Shown in pieces: positions 27,885 to 36,404 of a DNA stretch of 64,000 nt (position 1 is the first letter of the stretch; every line of letters begins with the position of its first letter). A program made the position numbers and the translations under genes. This DNA comes from Flavobacterium lipolyticum (lineage in GTDB: Bacteria > Bacteroidota > Bacteroidia > Flavobacteriales > Flavobacteriaceae): NCBI RefSeq assembly GCF_020905335.1, contig NZ_JAJJMN010000001.1:3720001-3784000 (forward strand). Direction: 5' to 3'. The notes under the pieces were generated by a model that saw nothing but the letters and a program-made list of their open reading frames with translations, made no database searches and had not been told where the DNA came from.

Positions 27885-28463
27885 TTATTTGGTTGAATTC
27901 AGAAAATCAATTAGTTGCTGAGTTGCTTTTCCACGATGACCTATGGTATTTTTTACTTCTCGTGGTAATTCAGCAAATGTTTTGGTATAATTTTCAGGTT
28001 GAAAAATTGGATCGTACCCAAAGCCTTCATTTCCTGTTTTTTTCAAAGCGATACTTCCTTTTACAATTCCGGTAAACAGATGCTGTTCTCCTTTTAAGTT
28101 TAAAGTGATAACGGTCTTGAACTGGGCGCTGCGATCCGATTGGTCTTTTAAGGCCTCTAAAAGTTTATTCATATTGTCATCGTCATTGCGTTGCTTGCCT
28201 GCATATCGGGCTGAATATACTCCTGGTTCACCATTTAAAGCAGTCACTTCTAAGCCTGAATCGTCAGCAAAACAATCGTATCCGTATTTTTCAGTTACGT
28301 AATTGGCTTTCAAAATGGCATTTCCTTCAATGGTGTCTGCTGTTTCTTCTATGTCTTCAAAACAGCCAATTTCTTCAAGACTTACTATTTTTATGCTTTC
28401 AGGAAGAATACTTTGAATCTCTTGGATTTTATTTTTGTTGTTTGATGCGAATACGATTTTCAT
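27885..28463 (-). CDS. rdgB: XTP/dITP diphosphatase (non-canonical purine NTPase)
   Basis: House-cleaning pyrophosphatase of the Ham1/RdgB family, 192 aa. It removes dITP, XTP and ITP from the nucleotide pool. Visible motifs are FASNNKNKIQEI at the N-terminus, the metal site DDSGLEV, GEPGVYSARYAG, GFGYDPIF, and the C-terminal GHRGKA. Its start overlaps the 3' end of the upstream DUF2809 gene by 35 nt, indicating translational coupling. Confidence 0.95.
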   Translation of the reverse strand: MKIVFASNNKNKIQEIQSILPESIKIVSLEEIGCFEDIEETADTIEGNAILKANYVTEKYGYDCFADDSGLEVTALNGEPGVYSARYAGKQRNDDDNMNKLLEALKDQSDRSAQFKTVITLNLKGEQHLFTGIVKGSIALKKTGNEGFGYDPIFQPENYTKTFAELPREVKNTIGHRGKATQQLIDFLNSTK

Positions 28464-28842
28464 AGGTAGTATAATTTAAAATAATTTTTTCGATGATAAA
28501 AGCAGTTACAATTCCTAATGTGTAGGCAAGAAGGTCGCTCCATAAAAAGCCTTGTCCCAGAACATATCTGCCAAAAAGAGTTTTCCTAAGCATAATAATC
28601 CAATCTGCCTGATAAAGCTGAAGAAATTCTATTCCGTAGCAAATGGCCAGTGAAATTATCGCAGTCACGAAGTTTTTTTGGTTAAAAAAGAAGATTCTGA
28701 CTAATACATACATCATGACGGCATACAGCGCATCTCCAAAATAGAGTGGAATGATTGCAATTTTTCTGGAGAGAATTCCACAGCAAATCACACAAAGAAA
28801 TGCAAATAGGTAGTAGATTCTTGGCTTTTTCAATTTTGACAT
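28429..28842 (-). CDS. DUF2809 family membrane protein
   Basis: A 137-aa protein with four predicted membrane helices. It matches DUF2809 in its short N-terminal basic stretch, FGDALYAVMMYVLVRIFF, the conserved IEFLQLYQADW and the late SDLLAYTLGI. The role is unknown. It is the first gene of a two-gene operon with rdgB and has a TATCTTTG -7 element 17 nt upstream. Confidence 0.82.
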   Translation of the reverse strand: MSKLKKPRIYYLFAFLCVICCGILSRKIAIIPLYFGDALYAVMMYVLVRIFFFNQKNFVTAIISLAICYGIEFLQLYQADWIIMLRKTLFGRYVLGQGFLWSDLLAYTLGIVTAFIIEKIILNYTTYENRIRIKQQK

Positions 28843-28858
28843 GGTATTTTGAGTGGAA

Positions 28859-28866
28859 CAAAGATA
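28859..28866 (-). promoter_or_regulatory. -7 element TATCTTTG for the DUF2809-rdgB operon
   Basis: TAnnTTTG match on the minus strand, 16 nt upstream of ATG 28842, implying a very short leader. Confidence 0.55.
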
Positions 28867-29012
28867 GGAATAAGGAGGAAAATAGTAAGCGTTTTGGACA
28901 ATTGAAGAGTTTGAATAGGGTTGTTTTCTTCCAGTTTTAGAAATTAGAGAGATTATTATTATCTTGAGATGCTTTTAGAGCTTAATGAATTGTAAAAAAA
29001 ATAAAAAACAGG

Positions 29013-29417
29013 ATGAAGAAAATAATACCAACCTTATTTGCTGCGGCCTTAGTAATGTCATTGGTTAGTTGTAAAAATACCAAGCAAAAACTCCAGGAAT
29101 ATGTAGTTACCTATAATAAGAGTACAGCCAAGAGTTTTCATGAAGAAAACATAACGCTTACTACGGCAAGAGGTTATCTTGAAGAGGGTAAAATTGAATT
29201 GAGGTTTGAAACCAATCTAAAAGAAAATGAATCTAATAAATCGGCAGCTGTTTCGTCATTTCCAATTTTGTTGAAAAAAATGATAAAAGAGAACAAAATT
29301 CCTCAGGAATTGATCGAAGAAGGCGTAAGGTTTGATACTTACTTTTTGGCTGATGACAATACAGTTTTGGCAAAAGAGGTTATAAATAAAGAAGCCCTTC
29401 CGATCTTGTTAAAATAA
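29013..29417 (+). CDS. Small lipoprotein of unknown function
   Basis: A 134-aa protein with a lipoprotein signal (MKKIIPTLFAAALVMSLVSC, lipid-modified Cys at position 20). The mature part is alpha/beta and charged, with no recognised domain. It is convergent with the gene at 29463. A weak GCTTTT/AAAAGC hairpin with T tracts lies between them (about 29433-29460). Confidence 0.65.
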   Translation: MKKIIPTLFAAALVMSLVSCKNTKQKLQEYVVTYNKSTAKSFHEENITLTTARGYLEEGKIELRFETNLKENESNKSAAVSSFPILLKKMIKENKIPQELIEEGVRFDTYFLADDNTVLAKEVINKEALPILLK

Positions 29418-29462
29418 TAACAATAGTGGATAGGGCTTTTATTTCTTTAAAAGCTTTTATTT

Positions 29463-29936
29463 TTAGAGGTACATTAGATATACTCTGATTTTGCTATTGT
29501 CATAGTTGTAGGTACCATCCTCGTTTCTTGGGCCAAGAACAGATGGAAGATTTACTTCAAATGTCCAGCTTGATCCAAGTGTTAATCCGTTAACGGCACG
29601 AATTTGAGTTCCTCCGGCTCCTAATGCAAAATGAAAGAAACCGCTTGAATTGATACGATAAAAGCCAATAGCAGTTCCTGCAGGAATTGTTTCACCTGTC
29701 CACTCTCTCTGTGTAGTGAATTTCTCCACCCAGTGTTTACCTGTAATGGTTTCCATTTCGCGGAGTGAAATTTTTGTGGGATGTAGTAAATACTGAACGT
29801 ATGCAACGGTTTCGTAGCAAACGCCATTGATGTATTCTGAAACATTTTTAAATCCGTGAATAAAATCATTTGCAAGATTTTCTTTTTGATGGTGATCAAG
29901 CATTTCTATGCGATAGCCTTTGGGTGTTAATTGCAT
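29463..29936 (-). CDS. Unknown 157-aa protein, possibly papain-like
   Basis: No signal peptide or membrane segment. The protein has a single early Cys in NGVCYETVAYVQYLL (about residue 40) followed by a helix, and later FFHFALGAGGTQIRAVNG with a His in a predicted strand. This order of Cys at a helix start followed by His in a beta-strand resembles NlpC/P60- or papain-type folds, but no family match is evident and the idea is weak. The gene is isolated, with no partner, and could be an accessory acquisition. Confidence 0.5.
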   Translation of the reverse strand: MQLTPKGYRIEMLDHHQKENLANDFIHGFKNVSEYINGVCYETVAYVQYLLHPTKISLREMETITGKHWVEKFTTQREWTGETIPAGTAIGFYRINSSGFFHFALGAGGTQIRAVNGLTLGSSWTFEVNLPSVLGPRNEDGTYNYDNSKIRVYLMYL

Positions 29937-30056
29937 TGATTAATTTGTTTAGTTAGGTTAAAAGATTAACGATTTATCTTAGTGGTTAAATAAGATAAGA
30001 TCTAAACAAATGTAATAAAAAAGCTATGTATTAACTTCTGTTTTATAGGTATTTTT

Positions 30057-31568
30057 TTAATGTTTTGTTACGTTTGTTAAGTTGTCCGGGAAATAGTTGT
30101 CAGATAAATTGCCAAATTCATCACCACGCATGAAAATATTAATATCGACTTCGCTAAAACTTTTTTTACCTGCTGCCGCTAAAAGTTCGTTAGCCGAATG
30201 TAGGGTGTTTTTGTGAAAATGGTACACACGATCAGATTTATCGGTTACAACCAAACCTTTCATCAGCATTTTGTTTTGAGTGGCTACTCCGGTCGGGCAT
30301 TCGTTATTGTGACAACGCAATGCCTGAATACAGCCTAAAGAAAACATAAACCCACGTGCGCTGTTGCACATATCTGCCCCCAGAGCCACCGCATGTAAAA
30401 TAGAGTATCCCGAGATGATTTTCCCACTTCCAATAATGCGAATCTTATCACGGATATTTAAACCAATTAATGTTTTGTTTACAAATATCAGGGCAGGCTC
30501 AAACGGCATTCCTACACCATCGGCAAATTCCAGTGGAGCAGCTCCTGTGCCTCCTTCAGCACCGTCTACTGTGATAAAATCGGGAAAAATATTTTCTGCG
30601 ATCATTTCGTGACAGATGGCTTCAAATTCGGCTGTATTTCCAATACACAATTTAAAACCAATAGGTTTTCCATTGGATAACTCACGCAATTGTGCAATAA
30701 AATGAATAAGACCTTTGCTGTCTGAAAAAGCGTGGTGTCCGGGAGGAGACAGGATCATTGTGTGAGGCTGAACCCCTCTGATTTTAGCAATTTGCTCCGT
30801 GTTTTTTCTCGCTGGAAGCACTCCGCCATGACCAGGTTTTGCACCTTGGGAAAGTTTGATTTCGATCATTTTTACATTGGGAAGATTCGCCTTTTCTGAA
30901 AATTTTTCAGGACTAAAGTTACCTTCAGTATCCCGACAGCCAAAATACCCGGTGCCTATCTGCCATGTAATGTCGCCGCCTCCGGCAAGATGAAATTCGG
31001 TTAAACCGCCTTCTCCGGTATTCTGATAGAAATTTCCTTTTTGAGCACCAATATTTATGGCACGAACGGCATTTTCACTTAGCGAACCGAAACTCATCGC
31101 TGAAACATTAAATAGTGACGCCAGATAAGGTTGTTTGCAGTCTTTTCCGCCCACCAGTACACGAGGTAATTCCTCATTAACTTTTGCGGGAAAGATAGAA
31201 TGTTTTATTCCTTCGTAACTGTCATGATTCAGATTTTGCTGCGTTCCGAAAGGCGTGTTTGAATCGATGTTTTTAGCTCTTTGATAAACCATAGAGCGCT
31301 GGTTTCTGGAGAATGGTTTTCCATCCGTTGATCGTTCAATGAAATACTGCTGGATTTCGGGTGCAATCATTTCAAATAAATACCTGAAATAGCCCAAAAC
31401 CGGAAAGTTCCTTAAAATAGCGTGTTTTTTTTGAGTAGCGTTGTAAATACCTACCACTAATAATATAGGCAGAATAATCACTAGTAAAAAACCTCGTTTC
31501 GTATAAAGATAAATGGCTAAAACAATTAGAAACAATAAGAATCCATAGATGAAGAATTTTTTTCTCAT
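30057..31568 (-). CDS. FMN-binding glutamate-synthase-like protein, membrane-anchored
   Basis: A 503-aa protein with an N-terminal membrane hairpin (about residues 5-45) and a glutamate synthase domain 2 (GltB central/FMN) TIM barrel. Conserved segments are NTGEGGLTEFHLAGG, GAKPGHGGVLPA, TVDGAEGGTGAAP and the cysteine cluster ALRCHNNECPTGVATQ, a likely 3Fe-4S site. It lacks the glutamine amidotransferase domain, so it is not a full glutamate synthase. Stand-alone proteins of this type have no proven reaction. It lies 33 nt downstream of the NYN gene on the same strand. Confidence 0.85.
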   Translation of the reverse strand: MRKKFFIYGFLLFLIVLAIYLYTKRGFLLVIILPILLVVGIYNATQKKHAILRNFPVLGYFRYLFEMIAPEIQQYFIERSTDGKPFSRNQRSMVYQRAKNIDSNTPFGTQQNLNHDSYEGIKHSIFPAKVNEELPRVLVGGKDCKQPYLASLFNVSAMSFGSLSENAVRAINIGAQKGNFYQNTGEGGLTEFHLAGGGDITWQIGTGYFGCRDTEGNFSPEKFSEKANLPNVKMIEIKLSQGAKPGHGGVLPARKNTEQIAKIRGVQPHTMILSPPGHHAFSDSKGLIHFIAQLRELSNGKPIGFKLCIGNTAEFEAICHEMIAENIFPDFITVDGAEGGTGAAPLEFADGVGMPFEPALIFVNKTLIGLNIRDKIRIIGSGKIISGYSILHAVALGADMCNSARGFMFSLGCIQALRCHNNECPTGVATQNKMLMKGLVVTDKSDRVYHFHKNTLHSANELLAAAGKKSFSEVDINIFMRGDEFGNLSDNYFPDNLTNVTKH

Positions 31569-31601
31569 GTTTGCAAGTATTTAAAGAGTAATAATTTATA
31601 A

Positions 31602-32384
31602 TCAATTGAATCGCAGGCGTACATAAACGTGCTTAATTCCTTTTTTGTCCGATTCTCTTTCGTCGATTTCAAGAATATCGGTCAATGATTTTAGCATAGG
31701 AGTAAGTTTTGAAAAACCATAGTTTCTTGGGTCAAATTCAGGTTTCTTCTTCACAATAAGATTTCCAACATCTCCTAAAAATGCCCACCCATCATCGTCT
31801 TCGATATCTTCAATGGTGGCTTCAATAAGTTCGATGGTTTGTTTGTCAATTTTATGCAGTGCTTTTTCAGCCGGTTTTTCGGCCGGTTTTTTAGTGTCGG
31901 TTGTAGTTGCAACTTTGGGTTTCTTCTTCTGAATAGCGCCGTCCAGAACTTCAATGTATATAAATCTGTCACAGGCCACAATAAAAGAATTTGGAGTTTT
32001 CTTTTCGCCAATACCAATTACTTTCATACCGGATTCCCTCAATCGAATGGCGAGGCGTGTAAAATCGCTGTCGCTGGAAACAATACAAAAACCGTCTAGT
32101 TTTCCGGAGTAAAGTAAATCCATTGCATCGATTATAAGAGCAGAATCAGAAGAGTTTTTTCCAACGGTATAGCTGTATTGCTGAATGGGGGTAATGGCGT
32201 GTTCCAGTAAAACGCCCTTCCAGCCGTTTGAGTTTGGTTTTGTCCAATCGGCATAAATGCGTTTAGTGGTAGGAGTCCCAAACTTCGCAATTTCTACCAT
32301 CATTCCTTTTACATTGCTGTAAGGTACATTGTCGGCATCAATAAGAACAGCGAGTTTTAGATCTTTTGAAGTGCTTAAAGCCAT
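31602..32384 (-). CDS. NYN-domain ribonuclease-like protein with C-terminal LOTUS (OST-HTH) domain
   Basis: A 260-aa cytoplasmic protein. The N-terminal NYN (LabA/DUF88, PIN-like) domain shows the acidic nuclease residues in VLIDADN (about D16, D18), SDSALIIDAMDLL and VSSDSDFTRLA. A Lys/Pro-rich linker (about 165-185) leads to a C-terminal LOTUS/OST-HTH RNA-binding domain (about 190-258). Together these suggest RNA cleavage or turnover. The target is unknown. Confidence 0.85.
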   Translation of the reverse strand: MALSTSKDLKLAVLIDADNVPYSNVKGMMVEIAKFGTPTTKRIYADWTKPNSNGWKGVLLEHAITPIQQYSYTVGKNSSDSALIIDAMDLLYSGKLDGFCIVSSDSDFTRLAIRLRESGMKVIGIGEKKTPNSFIVACDRFIYIEVLDGAIQKKKPKVATTTDTKKPAEKPAEKALHKIDKQTIELIEATIEDIEDDDGWAFLGDVGNLIVKKKPEFDPRNYGFSKLTPMLKSLTDILEIDERESDKKGIKHVYVRLRFN

Positions 32385-32625
32385 TATTTTGGTTTTAGTA
32401 TTTGTAATTCATTTTTTTAAATGCCCTTTAAAATTAATAAAAATAAAATGATTGAGGTCTTTTTGGTTATATTTATAACCGGTATAAATTGCAGTTTTTT
32501 GGAGGTGTATTGTTTTTTGTTAAGAAAAGTAGTGTTTAATTAGTGGTTTTGCGGCGAAAATTTATCAAAGAACAATTTTGGTCAGAATCATTTTTAAATT
32601 ATTATGATTGCACAGAATAAATATT

Positions 32626-32633
32626 TATTTTTG
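32626..32633 (+). promoter_or_regulatory. -7 element TATTTTTG
   Basis: TAnnTTTG match 39 nt upstream of the start at 32673, with TTG at 32608-32610 as a possible -33 contact. The rest of the 288-nt spacer (32385-32672) shows nothing further. Confidence 0.55.
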
Positions 32634-32672
32634 CACCCTGTATAAAATAAAAATATTACTACACAATATATT

Positions 32673-33932
32673 ATGGTAAAAGATTTATTCGAAAGAATTC
32701 AGGACAATAAAGGACCATTAGGAAAATGGGCTTCTCAGGCAGAAGGTTATTATGTTTTCCCAAAGTTAGAAGGAGAGTTGGGTCCTAGAATGACATTTCA
32801 CGGAAAAAATATTCTAAACTGGAGTTTAAATGATTATTTAGGCTTGGCTAATCATCCTGAAGTTCGTAAGGCAGATACTGATGCAGCAGCTCAATATGGA
32901 GCGGCATATCCTATGGGAGCTCGTATGATGTCCGGACACACTACTTATCATGAGCAATTAGAAAATGAATTGGCTTCTTTTGTAATGAAAGAATCGGCTT
33001 ATTTATTAAACTTCGGATATCAGGGAATGGTGTCAATCATTGATGCTTTGGTTACTAAAAATGATATTATTGTATACGATGTAGATTCGCACGCTTGTAT
33101 TATTGACGGTGTTCGTTTACACATGGGAAAACGTTTTACTTACAAACACAACGATCTTGAAAGCATGGAGAAAAATCTTCAGCGTGCTACAAAAATGGCT
33201 CAGGAAACGGGTGGAGGTATTTTATTTATTACTGAAGGTGTTTTTGGAATGCGTGGACAGCAAGGAAAATTGAAAGAAATTGTTGCCATGAAACAAAAAT
33301 ACAATTTCCGTTTGTTAGTGGATGATGCACATGGTTTTGGTACACTTGGAAAAACAGGAGCCGGAGCAGGAGAGGAGCAGGGAGTTCAGGATGAAATTGA
33401 TGTTTATTTCTCTACTTTTGCAAAATCGATGGCTAATATAGGAGCTTTCGTAGCGGCTGATAAAACTGTAATTGATTACTTAAAATATAACTTACGTTCA
33501 CAAATGTTTGCTAAAGCATTACCAATGATTCAAACTATTGGTTCATTGAAACGTTTGGAGTTGTTGCGTAATTCCTCTGAAATTAAAGATAAACTTTGGG
33601 AGAACGTAAACGCGTTGCAAAACGGTTTAAGAGAAAAAGGATTTAATATTGGAGATACGAATACTTGTATTACTCCGGTTTATTTGGAAGGAAGTATTCC
33701 TGAAGCGATGGTAATGGTAAACGATTTAAGAGAGAATTATGGTATTTTCCTTTCTATTGTGGTTTATCCGGTAATTCCAAAAGGGATTATTTTGTTGAGA
33801 ATGATTCCAACAGCTTCTCATACCTTAGCTGATATTGATGAAACCTTAACTGCTTTTGAAGCCATTCGAGAGAAATTAGTAAACGGAACTTATAAAGAAA
33901 TCGCTGAACGTACCACTGTTGACGTTTCGTAA
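32673..33932 (+). CDS. Alpha-oxoamine synthase (serine palmitoyltransferase / KBL-like)
   Basis: A 419-aa PLP enzyme of the alpha-oxoamine synthase family, which condenses an amino acid with an acyl-CoA or acyl-ACP. The family core is visible: NYLGLANHPEV, GARMMSGHT, DSHACIIDG, DDAHGFGTLG, and the PLP-binding Lys K251 in STFAKSMANIG. Candidates are serine palmitoyltransferase (sphingolipids), the cysteate-using enzyme of sulfonolipid (capnine) synthesis, or 2-amino-3-ketobutyrate CoA ligase. Flavobacteria make sulfonolipids and sphingolipids, and the gene faces a large GNAT protein related to bacterial ceramide synthases, so I favour the lipid role. Confidence 0.85.
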   Translation: MVKDLFERIQDNKGPLGKWASQAEGYYVFPKLEGELGPRMTFHGKNILNWSLNDYLGLANHPEVRKADTDAAAQYGAAYPMGARMMSGHTTYHEQLENELASFVMKESAYLLNFGYQGMVSIIDALVTKNDIIVYDVDSHACIIDGVRLHMGKRFTYKHNDLESMEKNLQRATKMAQETGGGILFITEGVFGMRGQQGKLKEIVAMKQKYNFRLLVDDAHGFGTLGKTGAGAGEEQGVQDEIDVYFSTFAKSMANIGAFVAADKTVIDYLKYNLRSQMFAKALPMIQTIGSLKRLELLRNSSEIKDKLWENVNALQNGLREKGFNIGDTNTCITPVYLEGSIPEAMVMVNDLRENYGIFLSIVVYPVIPKGIILLRMIPTASHTLADIDETLTAFEAIREKLVNGTYKEIAERTTVDVS

Positions 33933-33970
33933 AACTTTAAAGAAATAAATTCCTGATATAGGAATTATAT

Positions 33971-34005
33971 AAAAAAATCCATTCGTGTAACGAATGGATT
34001 TTTTT
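33971..34005. terminator. Bidirectional terminator between convergent genes
   Basis: A hairpin AAATCCATTCG/CGAATGGATTT with A and T runs on both sides. It sits between the oxoamine synthase and GNAT genes. Confidence 0.85.
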
Positions 34006-34018
34006 ATGGGTAAAATTG

Positions 34019-34042
34019 TTAACTGCGACTGATACTGAAAAC
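34019..34042. repeat. Minimal CAGTCTCAG-family unit
   Basis: AACTGCGACTGATACTGAAA is a single-arm relic of the hairpin family. It lies between convergent gene ends, directly after the terminator. Confidence 0.55.
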
Positions 34043-34045
34043 TAC

Positions 34046-35164
34046 TTACAAGTATTTTAAATACGTTTTTCTCTGGCAGTGTACTTTTGGGTCGAAATTT
34101 TTCCAAAGTAAATGAATGGCTGTGTTATCAGCTAATTCAGGTGTTCTGATACAGTTTTGAATTCCTTTTTCTGAAAATGTTTTGTAATATTCATCAAAAA
34201 TAATAGCGGTAACTCCTTTGTTTTGATACTCGGGGTGTACCCCAATCAGGTAAAAAACAACATCTTTACTCTTTTTACGGGCTCTTAGTAAATGAATAAA
34301 TCCAAACGGGAATAATTTTCCTTTTGCTTTCTGTAAAGCTTCAGAAAAGCTTGGCATTACAATGCTAAAGGCAACTAAATTATCGTCTTTGTCAACCACA
34401 AACTTGATGTATTCCGGATTGATAAAGCTGATGTATTTCTTTTTGAAGTATTCTTTCTGAACATCCGAAATCGCTACAAACGAAGCTAATTTGGCGTATG
34501 AATCATTAAACAAATCAAACATTTTGTCGACATGAGGCATGATGTCTTTTGTTTTGGTAAAAGTCAATGAGCGTAAGCCATACCTTTTTTTGATAAGTTC
34601 TTGTGCTTTAAGGAAAAATTCAGGTTTCACATTTGAAAAAGGGAAGATGCTTTCGAGGTACTCTTTTTCAACCTGAAAACCTAACTGCTCAAAATGTGTC
34701 ACATAATAGGGATGGTTGTACCATGTAATCATAGTTCCCATTTGATCATAACCATCTGTAAGAACACCAACTTTGTCCAGATTCGAGAATCCCATCGGGC
34801 CTTCAACGTGCTCCAGATTGTGTTTTTTTCCCAATTCGTAAACTTTATCCAGCAAGGCCTTTGTGACTTCGATGTCGTCTATTGCATCAAACCATCCAAA
34901 TCGAACTTTTCTTTTATGTTGGTCATTTACCTCAGACCAGTTGATGATAGCTGTAATTCGCCCTACTATTTCATTGTTTCTGTAAGCCAGATAAAAATAA
35001 GCTTCGGCATTGTCAAAAGCAGGGTTTTTAGTTTTGTCAAATGACTCTAATTCATCTGCCACAATAGGGGGGACCCAGTATGCATTGTCTTTGTAGATTG
35101 AAAACGGAAATTTGATATAGTCAGTTAATTCCTTTTTGGTTATGGCTTCTTTAATTGTAATCAT
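34046..35164 (-). CDS. Large GNAT-fold acyltransferase (bacterial ceramide synthase-like)
   Basis: A 372-aa cytoplasmic protein with two GNAT-like halves. Features are FPFSIYKDNAYWVPP, KNPAFDNAEAYFYLA, the conserved GPMGFSNLDKVGVLTDGYD, YNHPYYVTHFEQLGF, and a C-terminal acyl-CoA loop in VHPEYQNKGVTA. From memory of the family, this N-terminal pattern (FP..Y..D..WVPP, KNP.F..A) is shared with the GNAT-type bacterial ceramide synthase (bCerS) of Caulobacter. It is convergent with the serine-palmitoyltransferase-like gene, a context that supports N-acylation of a sphingoid or capnoid base. Unproven. Confidence 0.72.
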   Translation of the reverse strand: MITIKEAITKKELTDYIKFPFSIYKDNAYWVPPIVADELESFDKTKNPAFDNAEAYFYLAYRNNEIVGRITAIINWSEVNDQHKRKVRFGWFDAIDDIEVTKALLDKVYELGKKHNLEHVEGPMGFSNLDKVGVLTDGYDQMGTMITWYNHPYYVTHFEQLGFQVEKEYLESIFPFSNVKPEFFLKAQELIKKRYGLRSLTFTKTKDIMPHVDKMFDLFNDSYAKLASFVAISDVQKEYFKKKYISFINPEYIKFVVDKDDNLVAFSIVMPSFSEALQKAKGKLFPFGFIHLLRARKKSKDVVFYLIGVHPEYQNKGVTAIIFDEYYKTFSEKGIQNCIRTPELADNTAIHLLWKNFDPKVHCQRKTYLKYL

Positions 35165-35290
35165 TAAGATTTTCTTTGTTAAGAATGTTGCTTTAAATTA
35201 GGTGCTACGATTTAAGAAACGAATATAGCTATCTTTGAAATAACAAAAAAGAATTGTGTAAAAAAAGCCCGAATTAATGGATTTGATGCG

Positions 35291-35839
35291 TCATTTGAAA
35301 GTGTAGCCGATTCGGAGGTGGAGGTCGGCAGTAGTATCCGAAAAATTTTCATCCAGATAAAATTTACGCCCAATTCCAATGCCTGCTTCATAATTGAAAT
35401 TAGTATTTCCAATATTTCGTCTTATTCCCCATTTAGGAATTAGCGCAATTTGATTGGAAACAAAGACATTGTCATGATTTGAAATAACAAACCAGTTAGG
35501 ATAACAGTGGATTTGTAGAGTTATAAAATTGGCACTATTATTAGTTTTTTGATTTTTAGCAGTCCGTTTATTGATATTGTAATACCACCTTGGCTCCAGA
35601 TTAATTACAGGAGCTATTGCATATGTAGTAATACAGTCAGAGCATCCGCGAAAACCCATGTCAAAACCAATTTCGGTTCGTAAACTTATTTGATTGAGTA
35701 GTCGATGTTCGTGATTGAACCATATTCCCAAAAAGCCGGTTTGTAGGTTGTAAATGTCTTTTTCTACTCCGGTATTTTGCGACGCTACAGGCATACAGCT
35801 AATAAGCAGTGTTAGTAAAGTGTACTTTATTTTCATCAT
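35291..35839 (-). CDS. Unknown exported protein (accessory cassette, third gene)
   Basis: A 182-aa protein with a signal peptide (about residues 1-20). The mature part has alternating hydrophobic strands and ends in an aromatic residue (LHLRIGYTFK), consistent with a small outer-membrane beta-barrel. Segments such as SLRTEIGFDMGF and YEAGIGIGRKFYLD suit barrel strands. No family recognised. Tightly linked (2 nt) to the next gene upstream. Confidence 0.6.
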   Translation of the reverse strand: MMKIKYTLLTLLISCMPVASQNTGVEKDIYNLQTGFLGIWFNHEHRLLNQISLRTEIGFDMGFRGCSDCITTYAIAPVINLEPRWYYNINKRTAKNQKTNNSANFITLQIHCYPNWFVISNHDNVFVSNQIALIPKWGIRRNIGNTNFNYEAGIGIGRKFYLDENFSDTTADLHLRIGYTFK

Positions 35840-35841
35840 GA

Positions 35842-36402
35842 TTATTTAAATATTATTCCCAACGAGATACCAAAACCAGTGAGAGTATAGTAGCCATTGT
35901 TTTGAAATTCAGAAGTTTTAATTTGTTTTGATTTTTTGAAGAGATCGAAATAAAATGATGCGTTATTATTTTCTGTAAAAATGTAGCCGGCTCCTAATTT
36001 TGCAGTTACACCATTTCCGGCAAAGGAATCTGACCATTTTATATTTTGACCCGTTTGGATATACGTAAAAAATCCAGGTTTGTTATTTTTGCTGGAGAAG
36101 ATTCTAAGATCTATTATTAATGGAGTCGATAAGAAAGTTTTATCAATGTTCCAATCTACGCTAATACCGACTGAAATTGAGAAAACTTCGAAAAACTTAA
36201 TGCCCTGAATTGTATTTATCTCAAGGCTTCCACCATTACTTTCTCTAGAGTTGTTTTTAGTATATTTATTAAAATAGGATTCTGTGTTTTTAGCCTGAGA
36301 GAAGGAAGACATGTTGATGTATTGCAATTTTTTCTTTTGTTCTTGCCCAAAAATGAAATTGCTCAGTAAAATGATTACTATGATTATTATTTCTTTCTTC
36401 AT
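35842..36402 (-). CDS. Unknown exported barrel-like protein (accessory cassette, second gene)
   Basis: A 186-aa protein with a signal peptide (about residues 1-19, ending FIFGQ). The remainder is strand-rich with Gly/aromatic alternation (FSISVGISVDWNID, KLGAGYIFTENN) and a C-terminal Phe-Lys (GFGISLGIIFK), again suggesting an outer-membrane barrel. It is 2 nt from the genes on either side, so all three genes form one operon. Confidence 0.6.
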   Translation of the reverse strand: MKKEIIIIVIILLSNFIFGQEQKKKLQYINMSSFSQAKNTESYFNKYTKNNSRESNGGSLEINTIQGIKFFEVFSISVGISVDWNIDKTFLSTPLIIDLRIFSSKNNKPGFFTYIQTGQNIKWSDSFAGNGVTAKLGAGYIFTENNNASFYFDLFKKSKQIKTSEFQNNGYYTLTGFGISLGIIFK

Positions 36403-36404
36403 AT

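Noticed and set aside
30057..31568. Complete glutamate synthase (gltB)
   Set aside because: It lacks the glutamine amidotransferase and C-terminal domains and has a membrane anchor, so a true GOGAT role is not supported.
35212..35412. 66-aa minus-strand frame beyond the accessory cassette
   Set aside because: It overlaps the end of the third cassette gene in another frame and has no start or promoter support.
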